Shown: piece after piece, positions 1 through 7,469 of the stretch
How the letters are laid out: every line of letters begins with the position of its first letter
Numbering within the stretch: position 1 is the first letter of the stretch
IMG/VR virus record: IMGVR_UViG_3300025732_000296
Location: 1-22,073 of that record
Strand: one strand, 5' to 3'
DNA length: 22,073 nucleotides
Origin: a virus
The notes under the pieces: generated by a model
Told to the model about the DNA's origin: nothing
What the model saw: the letters and a program-made list of their open reading frames with translations, nothing else
Databases searched by the model: none
Made by a program: the position numbers and the translations under genes

Positions 1-162
1 ATGTGGAATGATCTTCGTGGTGAGAAACATGGGCTACTAGTTGATACAATAGACTATATCGGTCTTGGAGAGCGCAAGGACGTTATGGCGTACGTTTTAA
101 TCTGTGACAAGTTTATGCACTTTGAGTGGGAAGACATTGAGGTCCTCCATGAAGAAGGGTGA
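1..162 (+). CDS. small acidic protein, possible SH3-like fold
   Basis: An open frame of 53 residues runs from ATG at base 1 to TGA at 160-162. It may begin upstream of the window, so the N-terminus is not certain. The protein is rich in Asp, Glu and aromatic residues and contains the segment GLLVDTIDYIGLGERKD followed by a Glu/Trp-rich end. The pattern of a short beta-strand, a Gly turn and a closing 'FEWEDIEVL' resembles the small SH3-like barrel proteins encoded next door (149-379) and elsewhere in the window. Its stop overlaps the start of the next gene by 14 bases, the packed arrangement of phage operons. No function can be assigned. Confidence 0.5.
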   Translation: MWNDLRGEKHGLLVDTIDYIGLGERKDVMAYVLICDKFMHFEWEDIEVLHEEG

Positions 163-379
163 CCTTGTCATGTGGAAGTCATACATGCGCTCTACAGAGG
201 AGTACGGCGTTGTAATTGATGTGGCAGACCACCAAGGAGTCTTTGCTGAAGAGGTGCTTGTGAAGTTTCCCCTCGACGGCTCCGAGGGTTGGTATCTCAG
301 TGATAGTCTCGTACCAATGGAGAACAAGAATGAGCAAAGTGGACCATCCAAGTCACTATCGCAAGGACACGGGATTTGA
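149..379 (+). CDS. small SH3/KOW-like protein
   Basis: A 76-residue protein starting at ATG 149, chosen because it opens with the KKGDLVMW box typical of these small barrels; a longer reading from 104 would only add residues lying over the previous gene. The box 'GDLV', the strand 'YGVVIDV' and the closing 'GWYLSDSLVPM' match the general pattern of SH3-like domains common in marine phages. Similar patterns occur at 7260-7469, 7466-7741 and 19749-20018. The C-terminal 25 residues are Ser/Gln-rich and look disordered. The end overlaps the DUF3310 gene by 50 bases. Role unknown. Confidence 0.6.
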   Translation: MKKGDLVMWKSYMRSTEEYGVVIDVADHQGVFAEEVLVKFPLDGSEGWYLSDSLVPMENKNEQSGPSKSLSQGHGI

Positions 380-548
380 GGTCATTGATGTTATCGATGC
401 CTGGGGGCTCGATTTCTGTCTTGGTAATGCAGTGAAGTACATCGCACGTCAGGGACGCAAGGGTACCAACACAGCAGGTGAAGACCTTCGCAAGGCGATG
501 TGGTATATCGACCACTACATCAAGAATCTTGAGGAAACGAAAAAGTGA
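330..548 (+). CDS. DUF3310 family protein
   Basis: A 72-residue protein starting at ATG 330. It carries the DUF3310 signature in order: 'DHPSHYR' near the N-terminus, 'EVIDVIDAWGLDF', 'GNAVKYIARQGRK', and a C-terminal 'DLRKAMWYIDHYI' helix. The family is widespread in tailed phages, usually lies among nucleotide-metabolism or early genes, and has no firmly established reaction. The length is normal for the family. I chose ATG 330 over the upstream ATG 300 because the extra ten residues would lie inside the previous gene and have no family match. The gene overlaps both neighbours and is probably co-transcribed with them. Confidence 0.88.
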   Translation: MSKVDHPSHYRKDTGFEVIDVIDAWGLDFCLGNAVKYIARQGRKGTNTAGEDLRKAMWYIDHYIKNLEETKK

Positions 549-907
549 TTACCAATGAGATGTACTGGACGGTACTTTCACGAATTGACGAAACATCACG
601 TCGACTAATGAACAAGCGTAGCGAGAAGATCTCACATGGAAGTGAGAGAATGCTAGTCATTAGAGGCGAGATTCCCTACAACCCACTTCAGATCATGCGA
701 GAAGCGAGCAGAGTTGCAAAGATTGCAGGCATAGCCGAGGCTGAGCGCTGGTCGATTAGTGATGATGGTGCTCACCTTGGCAGTGACTACACGGCAAAGA
801 ACTTCTATGTTAGGAGACCAATAAGCGAGAGCAACGCTGACAGCGATAAGTACGTCGCACTTCTCGTTCTTGCTGAGGTCTGTGAGTATGCCCGTAGTAT
901 GAAGTGA
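545..907 (+). CDS. hypothetical protein
   Basis: A 120-residue protein whose likely start is GTG 545, giving a 4-base GTGA overlap with the DUF3310 stop; ATG 560 is an alternative. The sequence is a mix of charged helices with no signal peptide and no membrane segment. The C-terminal half contains 'KYVALLVLAEVCEYARSM', which is probably an amphipathic helix. I do not recognise the family. The coupling by overlap suggests co-expression with DUF3310. Confidence 0.65.
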   Translation: MITNEMYWTVLSRIDETSRRLMNKRSEKISHGSERMLVIRGEIPYNPLQIMREASRVAKIAGIAEAERWSISDDGAHLGSDYTAKNFYVRRPISESNADSDKYVALLVLAEVCEYARSMK

Positions 908-928
908 TACTTACATGTGGAGGCCACT

Positions 929-1630
929 ATGGCAGTCACACCTGATCAGAAGAGAGTTATCGACTGTGTCCTTTCGATCTTTGAAACGGGCAGAATTCCT
1001 ACACCCGCTGCATACTCAACATGCTCGATACTTGCTGATGGGGCAGGTATCTCATACGGTAAGCACCAAAGCACAGACAGGGGCGGCGCCCTTGACAAGA
1101 TAGTCGATCTTTATATCACAAAGAACGGAAAGCATGCTGAGGAGCTCAAGCAGTTTGTACCTAAGCTTGCCATGAACGAGTCGGCAAAGGTCGACCCAAA
1201 GAACGTACCATCCTGGGCAAAGTATCTCATCGGTGTTCTAAAGACAGCCGGTGTGGACCCTATAATGCAGGCCTGCCAGGATGAGGTTTTCGACTCAAAC
1301 TACTGGACGCCTGCAATGGGACACGTCCAGAAGATTGGCCTCCAGACCGGCCTTGGTGCCCTGGTGGTGTACGACACTTGCATTCACTCAGGCCCAGGCG
1401 GTGTTGCAATCATCCGCGCCAGGTTCCCTGAGCCTGCACCCTGCAATGGTGGTGATGAGAAGGCCTGGGTGACTGCCTATGTCAAGGCTCGCAGAGAGTG
1501 GCTTGCTGCGAACAAGAATTCACTTGTGCAGAAGACAGTTTATCGCATGGACGCATTCAGTGAGATCATCCGTTCGGGCAATTGGGAACTCACAACTCCT
1601 CTCACCGTCAGGGGCGTCAAGATCCCATGA
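929..1630 (+). CDS. endolysin, chitosanase (GH46)-like
   Basis: A 233-residue protein starting at ATG 929, behind a strong GGAGG at 918-922. The N-terminal helix is followed by 'ADGAGISYGKHQSTD' and 'GGALDKIVDLY', a pattern I associate with the GH46 chitosanase/lysozyme-like fold used by phages as peptidoglycan hydrolases. Later conserved-looking parts are 'ACQDEVFDSNYW', 'GALVVYDTCIHSG' and 'KARREWLA', matching the all-helical C-terminal lobe. The length is close to the usual 220-260 residues. There is no signal peptide, so a holin or membrane partner would be needed for export. The next gene starts inside its stop codon (ATGA) and encodes a membrane protein, which fits a lysis unit. The substrate is inferred from family and context. 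Confidence 0.72.
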   Translation: MAVTPDQKRVIDCVLSIFETGRIPTPAAYSTCSILADGAGISYGKHQSTDRGGALDKIVDLYITKNGKHAEELKQFVPKLAMNESAKVDPKNVPSWAKYLIGVLKTAGVDPIMQACQDEVFDSNYWTPAMGHVQKIGLQTGLGALVVYDTCIHSGPGGVAIIRARFPEPAPCNGGDEKAWVTAYVKARREWLAANKNSLVQKTVYRMDAFSEIIRSGNWELTTPLTVRGVKIP

Positions 1631-1995
1631 CAGGGTTACCTGTCTTCGTCGAGGACTCCAAGCTGCCTGTTCTCCTCTCAAAGCTCGCTCCCATAGAGAT
1701 ATGGGCGATCTCTTTGGGCTTCTTCGTCTTCTGTCGGGGGAAGCTGAGCCTGGGTGACAAGGTGCACGAGACCATTCACTACAGGCAGTGGATCGAGCTC
1801 GGCATCGTGGGATTCATGGTCCTCTATCCGGCCTTCTGGCTCCTCAATCTCGCAAGGGGAATGGGAGGCGAAGAGGCCTACAGAAAGATACCCTTTGAGG
1901 TGGAGGCCTATGAGAACGACAGTGACATCGGCTACATCTTTAGGAGGAAGCCTTATGCCTGGGCAAGAGTGGAAGGTCTACCTCCTAAAGTGTAG
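1627..1995 (+). CDS. membrane protein with HEXXH zinc-peptidase-like motif
   Basis: A 122-residue protein starting at ATG 1627, overlapping the endolysin stop by four bases. Two hydrophobic stretches are visible, around residues 20-38 and 57-77, flanking the motif H47-E-T-I-H51, the zinc-binding HEXXH signature of gluzincin peptidases. The downstream 'AYRKIPFEVEAYEND' (about residues 84-98) supplies Glu residues that could act as the third ligand; this combination of HExIH and FExEAY recurs in a family of small bacterial and phage membrane proteins. No substrate is known. Its position directly behind the endolysin suggests a part in lysis or envelope modification, but that is context only. 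Confidence 0.7.
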   Translation: MTGLPVFVEDSKLPVLLSKLAPIEIWAISLGFFVFCRGKLSLGDKVHETIHYRQWIELGIVGFMVLYPAFWLLNLARGMGGEEAYRKIPFEVEAYENDSDIGYIFRRKPYAWARVEGLPPKV

Positions 1996-2317
1996 GGATG
2001 ACTCTATCTACTGTGGTGTGACAACAGACCTACAGCGTAGGCTTTCTGAGCACAACTCCGGGAAGGGTGCAAAGTACACGAGGTCGAGGAGACCCTGTGA
2101 GGTTGTCGCCTGCTGGATTGTCAGTGATCGATCATTTGCTCAAAAGGTAGAGTATCGAATCAAGTCGATGTCACGTAGTGAGAAGCTTCTCCTCATTGGA
2201 GGCGGAGACATTGTCCTCCTTGCTGGGCTCGAACCACAAAAGTGTGTCCCAGTTCGTGTACCTGATGGTTATTTCCTCACCTACGGCAATGGGCTTCCTG
2301 GCCCTAATCTCAACTGA
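1955..2317 (+). CDS. GIY-YIG nuclease-domain protein (UPF0213-like)
   Basis: A 120-residue protein starting at ATG 1955, behind AGGAGGA at 1942-1948, and overlapping the previous gene by 41 bases. The first 80 residues form a compact GIY-YIG domain: 'VYLLKC' (Tyr9) in place of GIY, 'IYCGVT' (Tyr19, Gly21) in place of YIG, 'DLQRRLSEHN' with Arg28/29, 'GAKYTRSRRP', and Glu66 in 'KVEYRIKS' at the metal-binding position. This is the short UPF0213/YhbQ layout, without a DNA-binding extension. The last 40 residues have no family match and lie antisense to the core of the SET gene. Likely a structure-specific or homing-type nuclease; the target is unknown. Confidence 0.82.
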   Translation: MPGQEWKVYLLKCRDDSIYCGVTTDLQRRLSEHNSGKGAKYTRSRRPCEVVACWIVSDRSFAQKVEYRIKSMSRSEKLLLIGGGDIVLLAGLEPQKCVPVRVPDGYFLTYGNGLPGPNLN

Positions 2318-2593
2318 GGCTTCCTCATTTGAGACCTTCCAGTGAGAGTTGTTGTCAGACGAGTGGTTGTAGACTGAGGATAGGCCGAGACCAATGTGGG
2401 CAATTCCATTGTACGTAAAAACATAGTCGTGAAGTATTGTCCTGTGGTCATTGAGACTATAGAGTTCTTCAATGAGAGACACATCGCACGTTATTGTAGG
2501 TGATCGCTCTATGAGCTCATCCTTTGCATAGTTTCTCTTTGCAAAGACACCGCGTCCCCGACCAGGAGACTCTCGGACCTCAGCATCGGGCAT
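2171..2593 (-). CDS. SET-domain protein (protein lysine methyltransferase fold)
   Basis: A 140-residue protein from ATG 2593; an upstream GTG at 2623 would add ten residues, but the AAAGG just upstream of 2593 favours the shorter form. SET features appear in order: 'GRGRGVFAKRNYAKDELI' (residues 11-28, cofactor-binding start), 'SSVYNHSSDNN' with the N76-H77-S78 motif, 'RKPIAVGEEITIRYTNWD' with Tyr112 at the catalytic position. The size matches minimal viral and bacterial SET proteins. The family transfers methyl groups from S-adenosylmethionine to lysines; the substrate here is unknown. Its last 48 codons, including the 'GEEITIRY' core, are antisense to the GIY-YIG gene. Confidence 0.83.
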   Translation of the reverse strand: MPDAEVRESPGRGRGVFAKRNYAKDELIERSPTITCDVSLIEELYSLNDHRTILHDYVFTYNGIAHIGLGLSSVYNHSSDNNSHWKVSNEEASVEIRARKPIAVGEEITIRYTNWDTLLWFEPSKEDNVSASNEEKLLTT

Positions 2594-2668
2594 TATGTAG
2601 CCTTTCTTCTCAATCCTGAACACTTCTGCGCACTATCGTTATAGTTCATTATATTCCAAAGGAGTCCA

Positions 2669-3820
2669 ATGCTGGTAAACCTGCTTCTTATACTTGCCTG
2701 TAGTGATCAGACAATAACACCCATCAAGGATCCGCAGGATGAAGGGACACCACAAATCCAGGTCGATCCCAACCCAGTAGACTTTGGAATTGTCCCGGCA
2801 GGTGAGGCTTCCTCCCATGTCATCACAATGTCCTCCACAGGCGACCTCACCCTCAATGTCACAGCTATGCAGATTGGCGCTGGACGAGAGACATTCACCC
2901 TCCTTGAGCCGCTAATTGGTGCATATGAACCAGGCACCTCGGCAGACCTAACCATCACATACACGTCAGACGGAAGCGAGACAATCGGTGACCTTCAGAT
3001 CCTTTCTAACGATCCTGTTAGTCCTAACCTTACTGTGCCTCTTCTAGCTGGTGCTGAGGTCATTGTCGACACTGGAGACTCTGGGGACACGGACACATCA
3101 CTCTCCCAACCCGTAGCGGTGTGCTCTGTTGATCCAGCTGAGGTGCTTGCGATCCATGAGTCGGCTGATTGGATTGGTTCTTCATCCTACGATGACGGCT
3201 CCATCGTTTCTTACGACTGGACCCTAGTTTCCGCTCCGGCTGGTGCTACAGCAACTATGCCGGCTGGTCTTGCAAACCGTAGGGGCTTCACGCCAGACGT
3301 TGCCGGTGAGTACGTCGGTCAGCTGGTGGTCACTGACAACGATGGTCTCGTCTCTGAGCCCTGTCTCGCCACCCTCGAGGCAACAGCCGGAGACGGTCTG
3401 TGGGTGGAGATGTTCTGGGTGCATTCCGGCGACGACATGGACCTCCACCTCCTCAATGACGGTGGTGTGCTTGCGACAGACTCTGACTGCTACTACGCGA
3501 ACTGCACATGGGGCGGTCTCAACTGGGGTGGAGCAGGACCTTCCGATGACCCAATCCTCGACCTCGACGACATCCCTGGAACAGGTCCCGAGAACATCAA
3601 CATTGACTCACCTGCACGTGGAACATACACTGTCTACGTCCACGACTACCCAGGCTCTGTCTACACAGGACGCAACGACGTCACTGTGAACGTCTATCTG
3701 GCGGGCCGTCTGGTCTGGACTGACACTCGGAACGTCAACTCCGAGGGATGCTACGAGCCCTTCGTCGAGGTGACGGTGCCTGGCGGAGCTACGACCGACC
3801 TCACCGGCACTTGTCGCTGA
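2669..3820 (+). CDS. putative secreted lipoprotein, HYDIN/ASPM-like, PKD-like and DUF2135-like domains
   Basis: A 383-residue protein starting at ATG 2669 with AAAGGAG just upstream. A very short hydrophobic leader ends in 'LLILACSD', a lipobox with Cys11; unusually there is no Lys or Arg in front of it. Domain order: about residues 28-125, a beta-sandwich with 'VDPNPVDFGIVPAGE' typical of choice-of-anchor D/HYDIN domains; 133-145, an acidic Asp-Thr-Gly linker; 147-245, a PKD/REJ-like domain; 246-383, 'DMDLHLLND' through 'GTYTVYVHDY', like DUF2135/YfaP domains. This architecture is typical of Myxococcota-type outer-membrane lipoproteins rather than phage proteins. It may alter the host surface, for instance to exclude other phages; that is inference. 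Confidence 0.75.
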   Translation: MLVNLLLILACSDQTITPIKDPQDEGTPQIQVDPNPVDFGIVPAGEASSHVITMSSTGDLTLNVTAMQIGAGRETFTLLEPLIGAYEPGTSADLTITYTSDGSETIGDLQILSNDPVSPNLTVPLLAGAEVIVDTGDSGDTDTSLSQPVAVCSVDPAEVLAIHESADWIGSSSYDDGSIVSYDWTLVSAPAGATATMPAGLANRRGFTPDVAGEYVGQLVVTDNDGLVSEPCLATLEATAGDGLWVEMFWVHSGDDMDLHLLNDGGVLATDSDCYYANCTWGGLNWGGAGPSDDPILDLDDIPGTGPENINIDSPARGTYTVYVHDYPGSVYTGRNDVTVNVYLAGRLVWTDTRNVNSEGCYEPFVEVTVPGGATTDLTGTCR

Positions 3821-3960
3821 TATACGATCTTGTCGATGGAGCATTCCAAGTCTTCATGTGGATGCTCCTCGACCCTAATGGTAGGGTTGCATTCTGGTTC
3901 CTGAATGCAACCGTTATTATGTCATGCTTGTGCTTTCTGTGGAGGGCACGAGAAGACTAG
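3811..3960 (+). CDS. small predicted membrane protein, start uncertain
   Basis: An open frame continues past the lipoprotein stop to TAG at 3958-3960. Possible starts are TTG 3811, CTG 3817 or ATG 3856; none has a well-spaced ribosome site. The product of 34 to 49 residues holds one clear hydrophobic segment, 'VAFWFLNATVIMSCLCFLW', ending in a positively charged tail, as in a single-pass membrane protein. It ends four bases into the convergent gene at 3957. It may be a small partner of the lipoprotein or chance; I give it low confidence. Confidence 0.35.
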   Translation: MSLIYDLVDGAFQVFMWMLLDPNGRVAFWFLNATVIMSCLCFLWRARED

Positions 3961-6464
3961 TCAATAAGGCCTGCAAGCTTTTGCCATCTTTCCATTATGT
4001 GAAGATCTGATGACGCTCTTGTGCTTTCGGTCTTTGCCTCATCGGCAGTTGCTATCCCCATGTCAATGAGAAATGACTTGAAGTCTTTCTTGTAACTGTC
4101 GGGAACCTTTGCCGTTATCTCGCTGTATGCATCAAGCTTGGGAGCTCCCGCGGGGTTTTGTGCGTATATCTTTAGTATTTTTTTGACCTGATCTTCATCT
4201 AGTTCAAACACGACCTTAAGCATCTCATGCTCTTTGTCGTTGAATGTAAGCACAACATTTCCGCTCTTAGACTTCTTTTTGAGGAAGTCGAAACCCTTTT
4301 TGACGCCATCGTCACCTGGCGAATCCTTCTGTGTAAAGTCTTGTTGCGCTAGTCCAAGCTTGCCTTTGATAACAGCCATCTCTTCTGCATTTGTATCGTC
4401 AAGAACAGGCAAACTAGAAGGATCAGTCTTCAACTTCTTCTTGAAATCTTTCAAAGCCTTCGAAGCCGTTGCAGTTGACCTTGTCGGCGTCCTGATGTGA
4501 GCGTCTTCGAACATGAGGTTTGTTAGAGACGGGACGTAGCTGTCTTTGATTGAAATAATGGTCACAGGCCCCTTGCCAGGAGTCGTTGAACTTCCCCTTT
4601 CCTTCTTTTGCCTCTTGTCATCAATCTCAAATGTCATCTTTTTGACATCATCTATCGTTACCCCGTCTGCAAAGTCAAAGTACTTTCCTTGGACCGTTTC
4701 CATCCACTTGATGATTGCCGCCTGTATCTTTGGTTTGTCACCGACAGGTGCGAATTTCCTTGGAATCATTGGCGCAATTATGAAACCACCCTGCTTGACG
4801 ACCTTGGTCTCACACTTCACAAGAGCCTGATCGTCTGAGGGGATTTCGACTACGATAGTCTCAGGCTTTCCTACAGGAGGCTCCTCAGTCGGACCTTCCT
4901 GTGCAATCTCCTGTACGACCTCATCAGGCTTGATGTCCTTAAACTGATCTATTGCTGCCTGAAAGTATGAAGTCCTGCTGTTCTTTGCACCATAGCTTCT
5001 AAGAGATTTTATTGCAGCAGCGGAAGCAATTAGTCCCACACCAATGCCGACACCCCACGGTCCAAGAGCAGTGAGTTTTGCCGCTATTGGACCCTGCACT
5101 AACTTGGTCACGCCCGCTTTTGCTGCGGCCGTCTGCACACTTGTCACAATTGGGCCAACATCAAGTTGCAATTTATCGAGTGGCAACTTATGTGTTCCAC
5201 TGCTCTTCATCACGCTTGTCAGTGCCGCAATGTTCTTGGGCCCGTTTCCTGCTGCGATGGCCTTCGCAACTCCTGCAAAGGCCTGGTCAACACCTGGGAC
5301 ACCCTTGCCAAGGACACCGCTGCTGTGCATTGCCTTGAAGACCTCAAGCCCGCCTTCTACGGTGGGCTTACCATTCAAGGCACCGTAAGCCTTAAAGAGA
5401 TCCTCGGCGCTTGAGTTCCAAGTAACTCCTGCTTTAGGATTCAAGTTTTGAATAAGTGCGACCATGCCTTTGTCGCCGTTCTGACTCGTGACATTTCCAA
5501 GAGCCTTTGTTGCAAACTGAGCAGCCTGGCCTGGTTCCTGAGACAAAGTACTTGTCATCTTGATAAACCAGTCTGAGCTGGTTATGAGGCCTGCCGCTGT
5601 TGCACCAAGGCCAAGTCCTGCAAGTATGCCCACAGCAACGTTACTCTTGAGCCCCTTCATTGAAGATGTCGTGCGACCTTCAGCACCTACGTCATCTTCT
5701 TCTACTTCGCTGAGCATTGACTCTGCAAGCGTGGGCATGTGGCTTGCCCTACTCTCTAAGTTGTAAGTGTAACGATCCTTGAGCTCTCTATCAAAGAACT
5801 GCATTGCCTTGCGAAGCTTTTTGATGATGACATTGGCATCTTCAACGCTGATTTTCGGTTTGTCATTCTTGGGAGGTTCACTTCCATCAATGCCGGGAGC
5901 ACCTGCTGCCTTCCTAACACTGTCATAGTACTGTGTGAATTTTGTCATTGCATCGGTGAACTGTATCGTTTCACCGCCATTGGGCCAATCCGGAATCGCT
6001 TCCTTGACCTGGTCAATGAGTTCTTTGACAGTTTGATTTCCAAGCTTTGCAAAGAGCTCCTGATTGTCACTTATGGCATCCTCATATGCTTGCCTGTACT
6101 TTGCGCTTTCCTTCTCTCCACCACCGCCAAAGATCCACCAGTTTCTCGACTTTGTGCCACCAAAGATCTTGCCAAACGTCTTTGCAAGTCCTCCACCAAC
6201 AAGGTCTGCGAGACCGCTAAAGAACCCCTCGTTGAGTTGGTCAGGTGATTCAACCAAGAGCAGCCTTACATTGCCCATCTGCGACCTGAAGCATGCTTCG
6301 CTTAGCGTGGTCTTTTTACCTGCAATGTGTTCCTTGAGTATGTCAATTGCGACCCTACGCCAGATCCTTCTTTCTGCGTCATTTGACCAAACGTAGTCCT
6401 GACCCTCACGGATCATATTCTCAAGGAACTGGATTCGCTCTTCTCTTCTCATGTGGTTGCCCAT
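3957..6464 (-). CDS. large probable virion or ejected protein
   Basis: An 835-residue protein starting at ATG 6464 with GGAG seven bases upstream. The N-terminus is a charged helix, 'RIQFLENMIREGQDYVW', resembling the terminal tag seen on other proteins here. About residues 85-115 are Gly-rich. Two hydrophobic, Gly/Ala-rich stretches, near 278-297 ('VAVGILAGLGLGATAAG') and 472-492 ('GPWGVGIGVGLIASAAA'), could cross or insert in a membrane, with a low-complexity helical region between them. The rest is charged and Lys-rich. The C-terminus ends 'IMERWQKLAGLID', nearly matching the end of the HAD protein at 11776-12699. Size, tags and membrane-like segments suggest an internal virion or ejection protein, but no family was recognised. 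Confidence 0.72.
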   Translation of the reverse strand: MGNHMRREERIQFLENMIREGQDYVWSNDAERRIWRRVAIDILKEHIAGKKTTLSEACFRSQMGNVRLLLVESPDQLNEGFFSGLADLVGGGLAKTFGKIFGGTKSRNWWIFGGGGEKESAKYRQAYEDAISDNQELFAKLGNQTVKELIDQVKEAIPDWPNGGETIQFTDAMTKFTQYYDSVRKAAGAPGIDGSEPPKNDKPKISVEDANVIIKKLRKAMQFFDRELKDRYTYNLESRASHMPTLAESMLSEVEEDDVGAEGRTTSSMKGLKSNVAVGILAGLGLGATAAGLITSSDWFIKMTSTLSQEPGQAAQFATKALGNVTSQNGDKGMVALIQNLNPKAGVTWNSSAEDLFKAYGALNGKPTVEGGLEVFKAMHSSGVLGKGVPGVDQAFAGVAKAIAAGNGPKNIAALTSVMKSSGTHKLPLDKLQLDVGPIVTSVQTAAAKAGVTKLVQGPIAAKLTALGPWGVGIGVGLIASAAAIKSLRSYGAKNSRTSYFQAAIDQFKDIKPDEVVQEIAQEGPTEEPPVGKPETIVVEIPSDDQALVKCETKVVKQGGFIIAPMIPRKFAPVGDKPKIQAAIIKWMETVQGKYFDFADGVTIDDVKKMTFEIDDKRQKKERGSSTTPGKGPVTIISIKDSYVPSLTNLMFEDAHIRTPTRSTATASKALKDFKKKLKTDPSSLPVLDDTNAEEMAVIKGKLGLAQQDFTQKDSPGDDGVKKGFDFLKKKSKSGNVVLTFNDKEHEMLKVVFELDEDQVKKILKIYAQNPAGAPKLDAYSEITAKVPDSYKKDFKSFLIDMGIATADEAKTESTRASSDLHIMERWQKLAGLID

Positions 6465-6479
6465 TCGAAGCTCCGTTCA

Positions 6480-6531
6480 ATAACTATTCATCGCTATTGT
6501 CTACAGTTATCTGTTTCACAGTTCATAGTTA
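6480..6531. promoter_or_regulatory. divergent promoter region with inverted ATAACTAT / ATAGTTA
   Basis: The gap between divergent genes (6465-6536) holds ATAACTAT at 6480-6487 and the inverted copy ATAGTTA at 6525-6531. The same pair occurs in the other divergent gap at 10500-10530. On the minus strand the first copy reads ATAGTTAT and lies 16 bases before the 835-residue gene's start, at the right distance for a T4-style late-promoter element with a very short leader. The role as a phage late promoter is inference. Confidence 0.4.
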
Positions 6532-6536
6532 GCATC

Positions 6537-6767
6537 ATGCCAAGATGGAGAAAACAGGGGGATCCGGCTGCGCCCGGCCATGACACTACTTCGAAGGATG
6601 TGAGGAAGAGGAAGGGTCACGATAGGACTTATGGCAAACAGGATGATATGCTTGACAGGCCAGGTGTCATCGTTGAGCCAGACGTTCGCAAGAAGGTGTC
6701 CGACTATCTCAGCACCATGGGACTTCGTGAATGGGTGAGAGAAATTCTTTTGACGATGAACAAATAG
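6537..6767 (+). CDS. small basic protein with C-terminal helix tag
   Basis: A 76-residue protein starting at ATG 6537. The N-terminal half is strongly basic and polar ('PRWRKQGDPAAPGHD', 'VRKRKGHDR') and is probably disordered or nucleic-acid binding. The C-terminus, 'GLREWVREILLTMNK', is an amphipathic helix of the same LRxxIRxxL type seen at the ends of other proteins in the window. There is no clear Shine-Dalgarno, and the possible promoter element ATAGTTA ends only five bases before the ATG, so translation may be leaderless or the start may differ. Function unknown. Confidence 0.6.
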   Translation: MPRWRKQGDPAAPGHDTTSKDVRKRKGHDRTYGKQDDMLDRPGVIVEPDVRKKVSDYLSTMGLREWVREILLTMNK

Positions 6768-6770
6768 CTA

Positions 6771-6799
6771 TTCCATTTTGTGATTCCTTGTGGTACTAT
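6771..6799 (+). promoter_or_regulatory. sigma70-like promoter TTCCAT-17-TACTAT
   Basis: TTCCAT at 6771-6776 and TACTAT at 6794-6799 are separated by exactly 17 bases, with TGTGG immediately before the -10. The same -35, spacer length and TGTGG appear at 13982-14010. It would drive the gene at 6823. Confidence 0.65.
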
Positions 6800-6822
6800 T
6801 AAAATGTAAGGAGGACCAAAGG

Positions 6823-7260
6823 ATGGAATACGACCACACCAACCCCTGGCACCGACAGTTCCTCGCCACCCACCTCCGCGAGGCCCTCTCCACCTCGGGT
6901 TTCACTCTCCAGCCTACACGTCGTGCAGGTGAGGAGGAAGTCTGGGCCCGTCCGGTGGAAGGCACCAAGTTCAAGATCACGGTCTACACCACCATCGTCG
7001 GCGATCAGGTCCGCTCGGTCGGCACCGACGCCATCCGCGTGGTCGGCCTCTACGAGAACGGTGGCAAGGTGAAGGCGAAGGTCGGTCGTTCCTCCACCCA
7101 CCGCCGCGGCAAGGTGGATGCGATCAAGAATCGCATGCTTGACAAGGCGCGGTTCACCTGGAAGGAGTGTCGTAGCGGTGGAAAGTGCCACTGTGGTGCA
7201 CCCACTCTCACCTCTAAGAAGGGGAATGCCTACTGTGCCGACCTCTGCTGGAAGGCCTGA
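6823..7260 (+). CDS. hypothetical protein with C-terminal zinc-binding motif
   Basis: A 145-residue protein starting at ATG 6823 behind GGAGG at 6810-6814; an upstream in-frame codon at 6790 lies before the ribosome site and is rejected. The middle reads as a beta-rich domain ('KFKITVYTTIVGDQVRSVG', 'AIRVVGLYENGGKV'), followed by a basic stretch and a Cys cluster: 'KCHCGAPTL' and 'YCADLCWKA', enough for one zinc ion. Codons end mostly in C or G, as in the ligase gene and unlike many neighbours, which suggests strong expression. It has its own promoter. Family not recognised. Confidence 0.75.
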   Translation: MEYDHTNPWHRQFLATHLREALSTSGFTLQPTRRAGEEEVWARPVEGTKFKITVYTTIVGDQVRSVGTDAIRVVGLYENGGKVKAKVGRSSTHRRGKVDAIKNRMLDKARFTWKECRSGGKCHCGAPTLTSKKGNAYCADLCWKA

Positions 7261-7469
7261 TGCCGGTCTATGAGATTGGTGATCTGGTCCAACCAAAGAA
7301 CAATCCCTTTATTGAAGAGGAAAATCCGAACGCTGTGGGAATCATCTTCGAGCTTCGGTCCATGACAGGTAAGCCTCCCGAGGCCAGGGTCCTGTGGAAC
7401 GACATGCTAGAACGAGGCCCCAAGTGGACCTTTATCATGGACATCAAGCCGATCGAGAAACCCAAGTGA
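7260..7469 (+). CDS. small SH3/KOW-like protein
   Basis: A 69-residue protein; ATG 7260 overlaps the previous stop by one base (TGATG). It begins 'YEIGDLVQPKNNP', then 'AVGIIFELRSM', 'EARVLWNDM' and ends 'TFIMDIKPIEK'. This strand order, with a GDLV box, a G-I-I strand and a V-x-W strand, is the SH3-like pattern repeated several times in the window. Translationally coupled to both neighbours. Role unknown. Confidence 0.7.
   Translation: MPVYEIGDLVQPKNNPFIEEENPNAVGIIFELRSMTGKPPEARVLWNDMLERGPKWTFIMDIKPIEKPK

Noticed and set aside
1754-1954. Upstream extension of the GIY-YIG gene
   Set aside because: The extra 67 residues are Ser/Arg/Trp-rich out-of-frame reading of the HEXXH gene; AGGAGGA supports ATG 1955.
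2650-2655. TATATT as the -10 of the lipoprotein promoter
   Set aside because: It lies three bases before the ribosome site, so the start would fall in or after it, and no -35 is seen 17 bases upstream.
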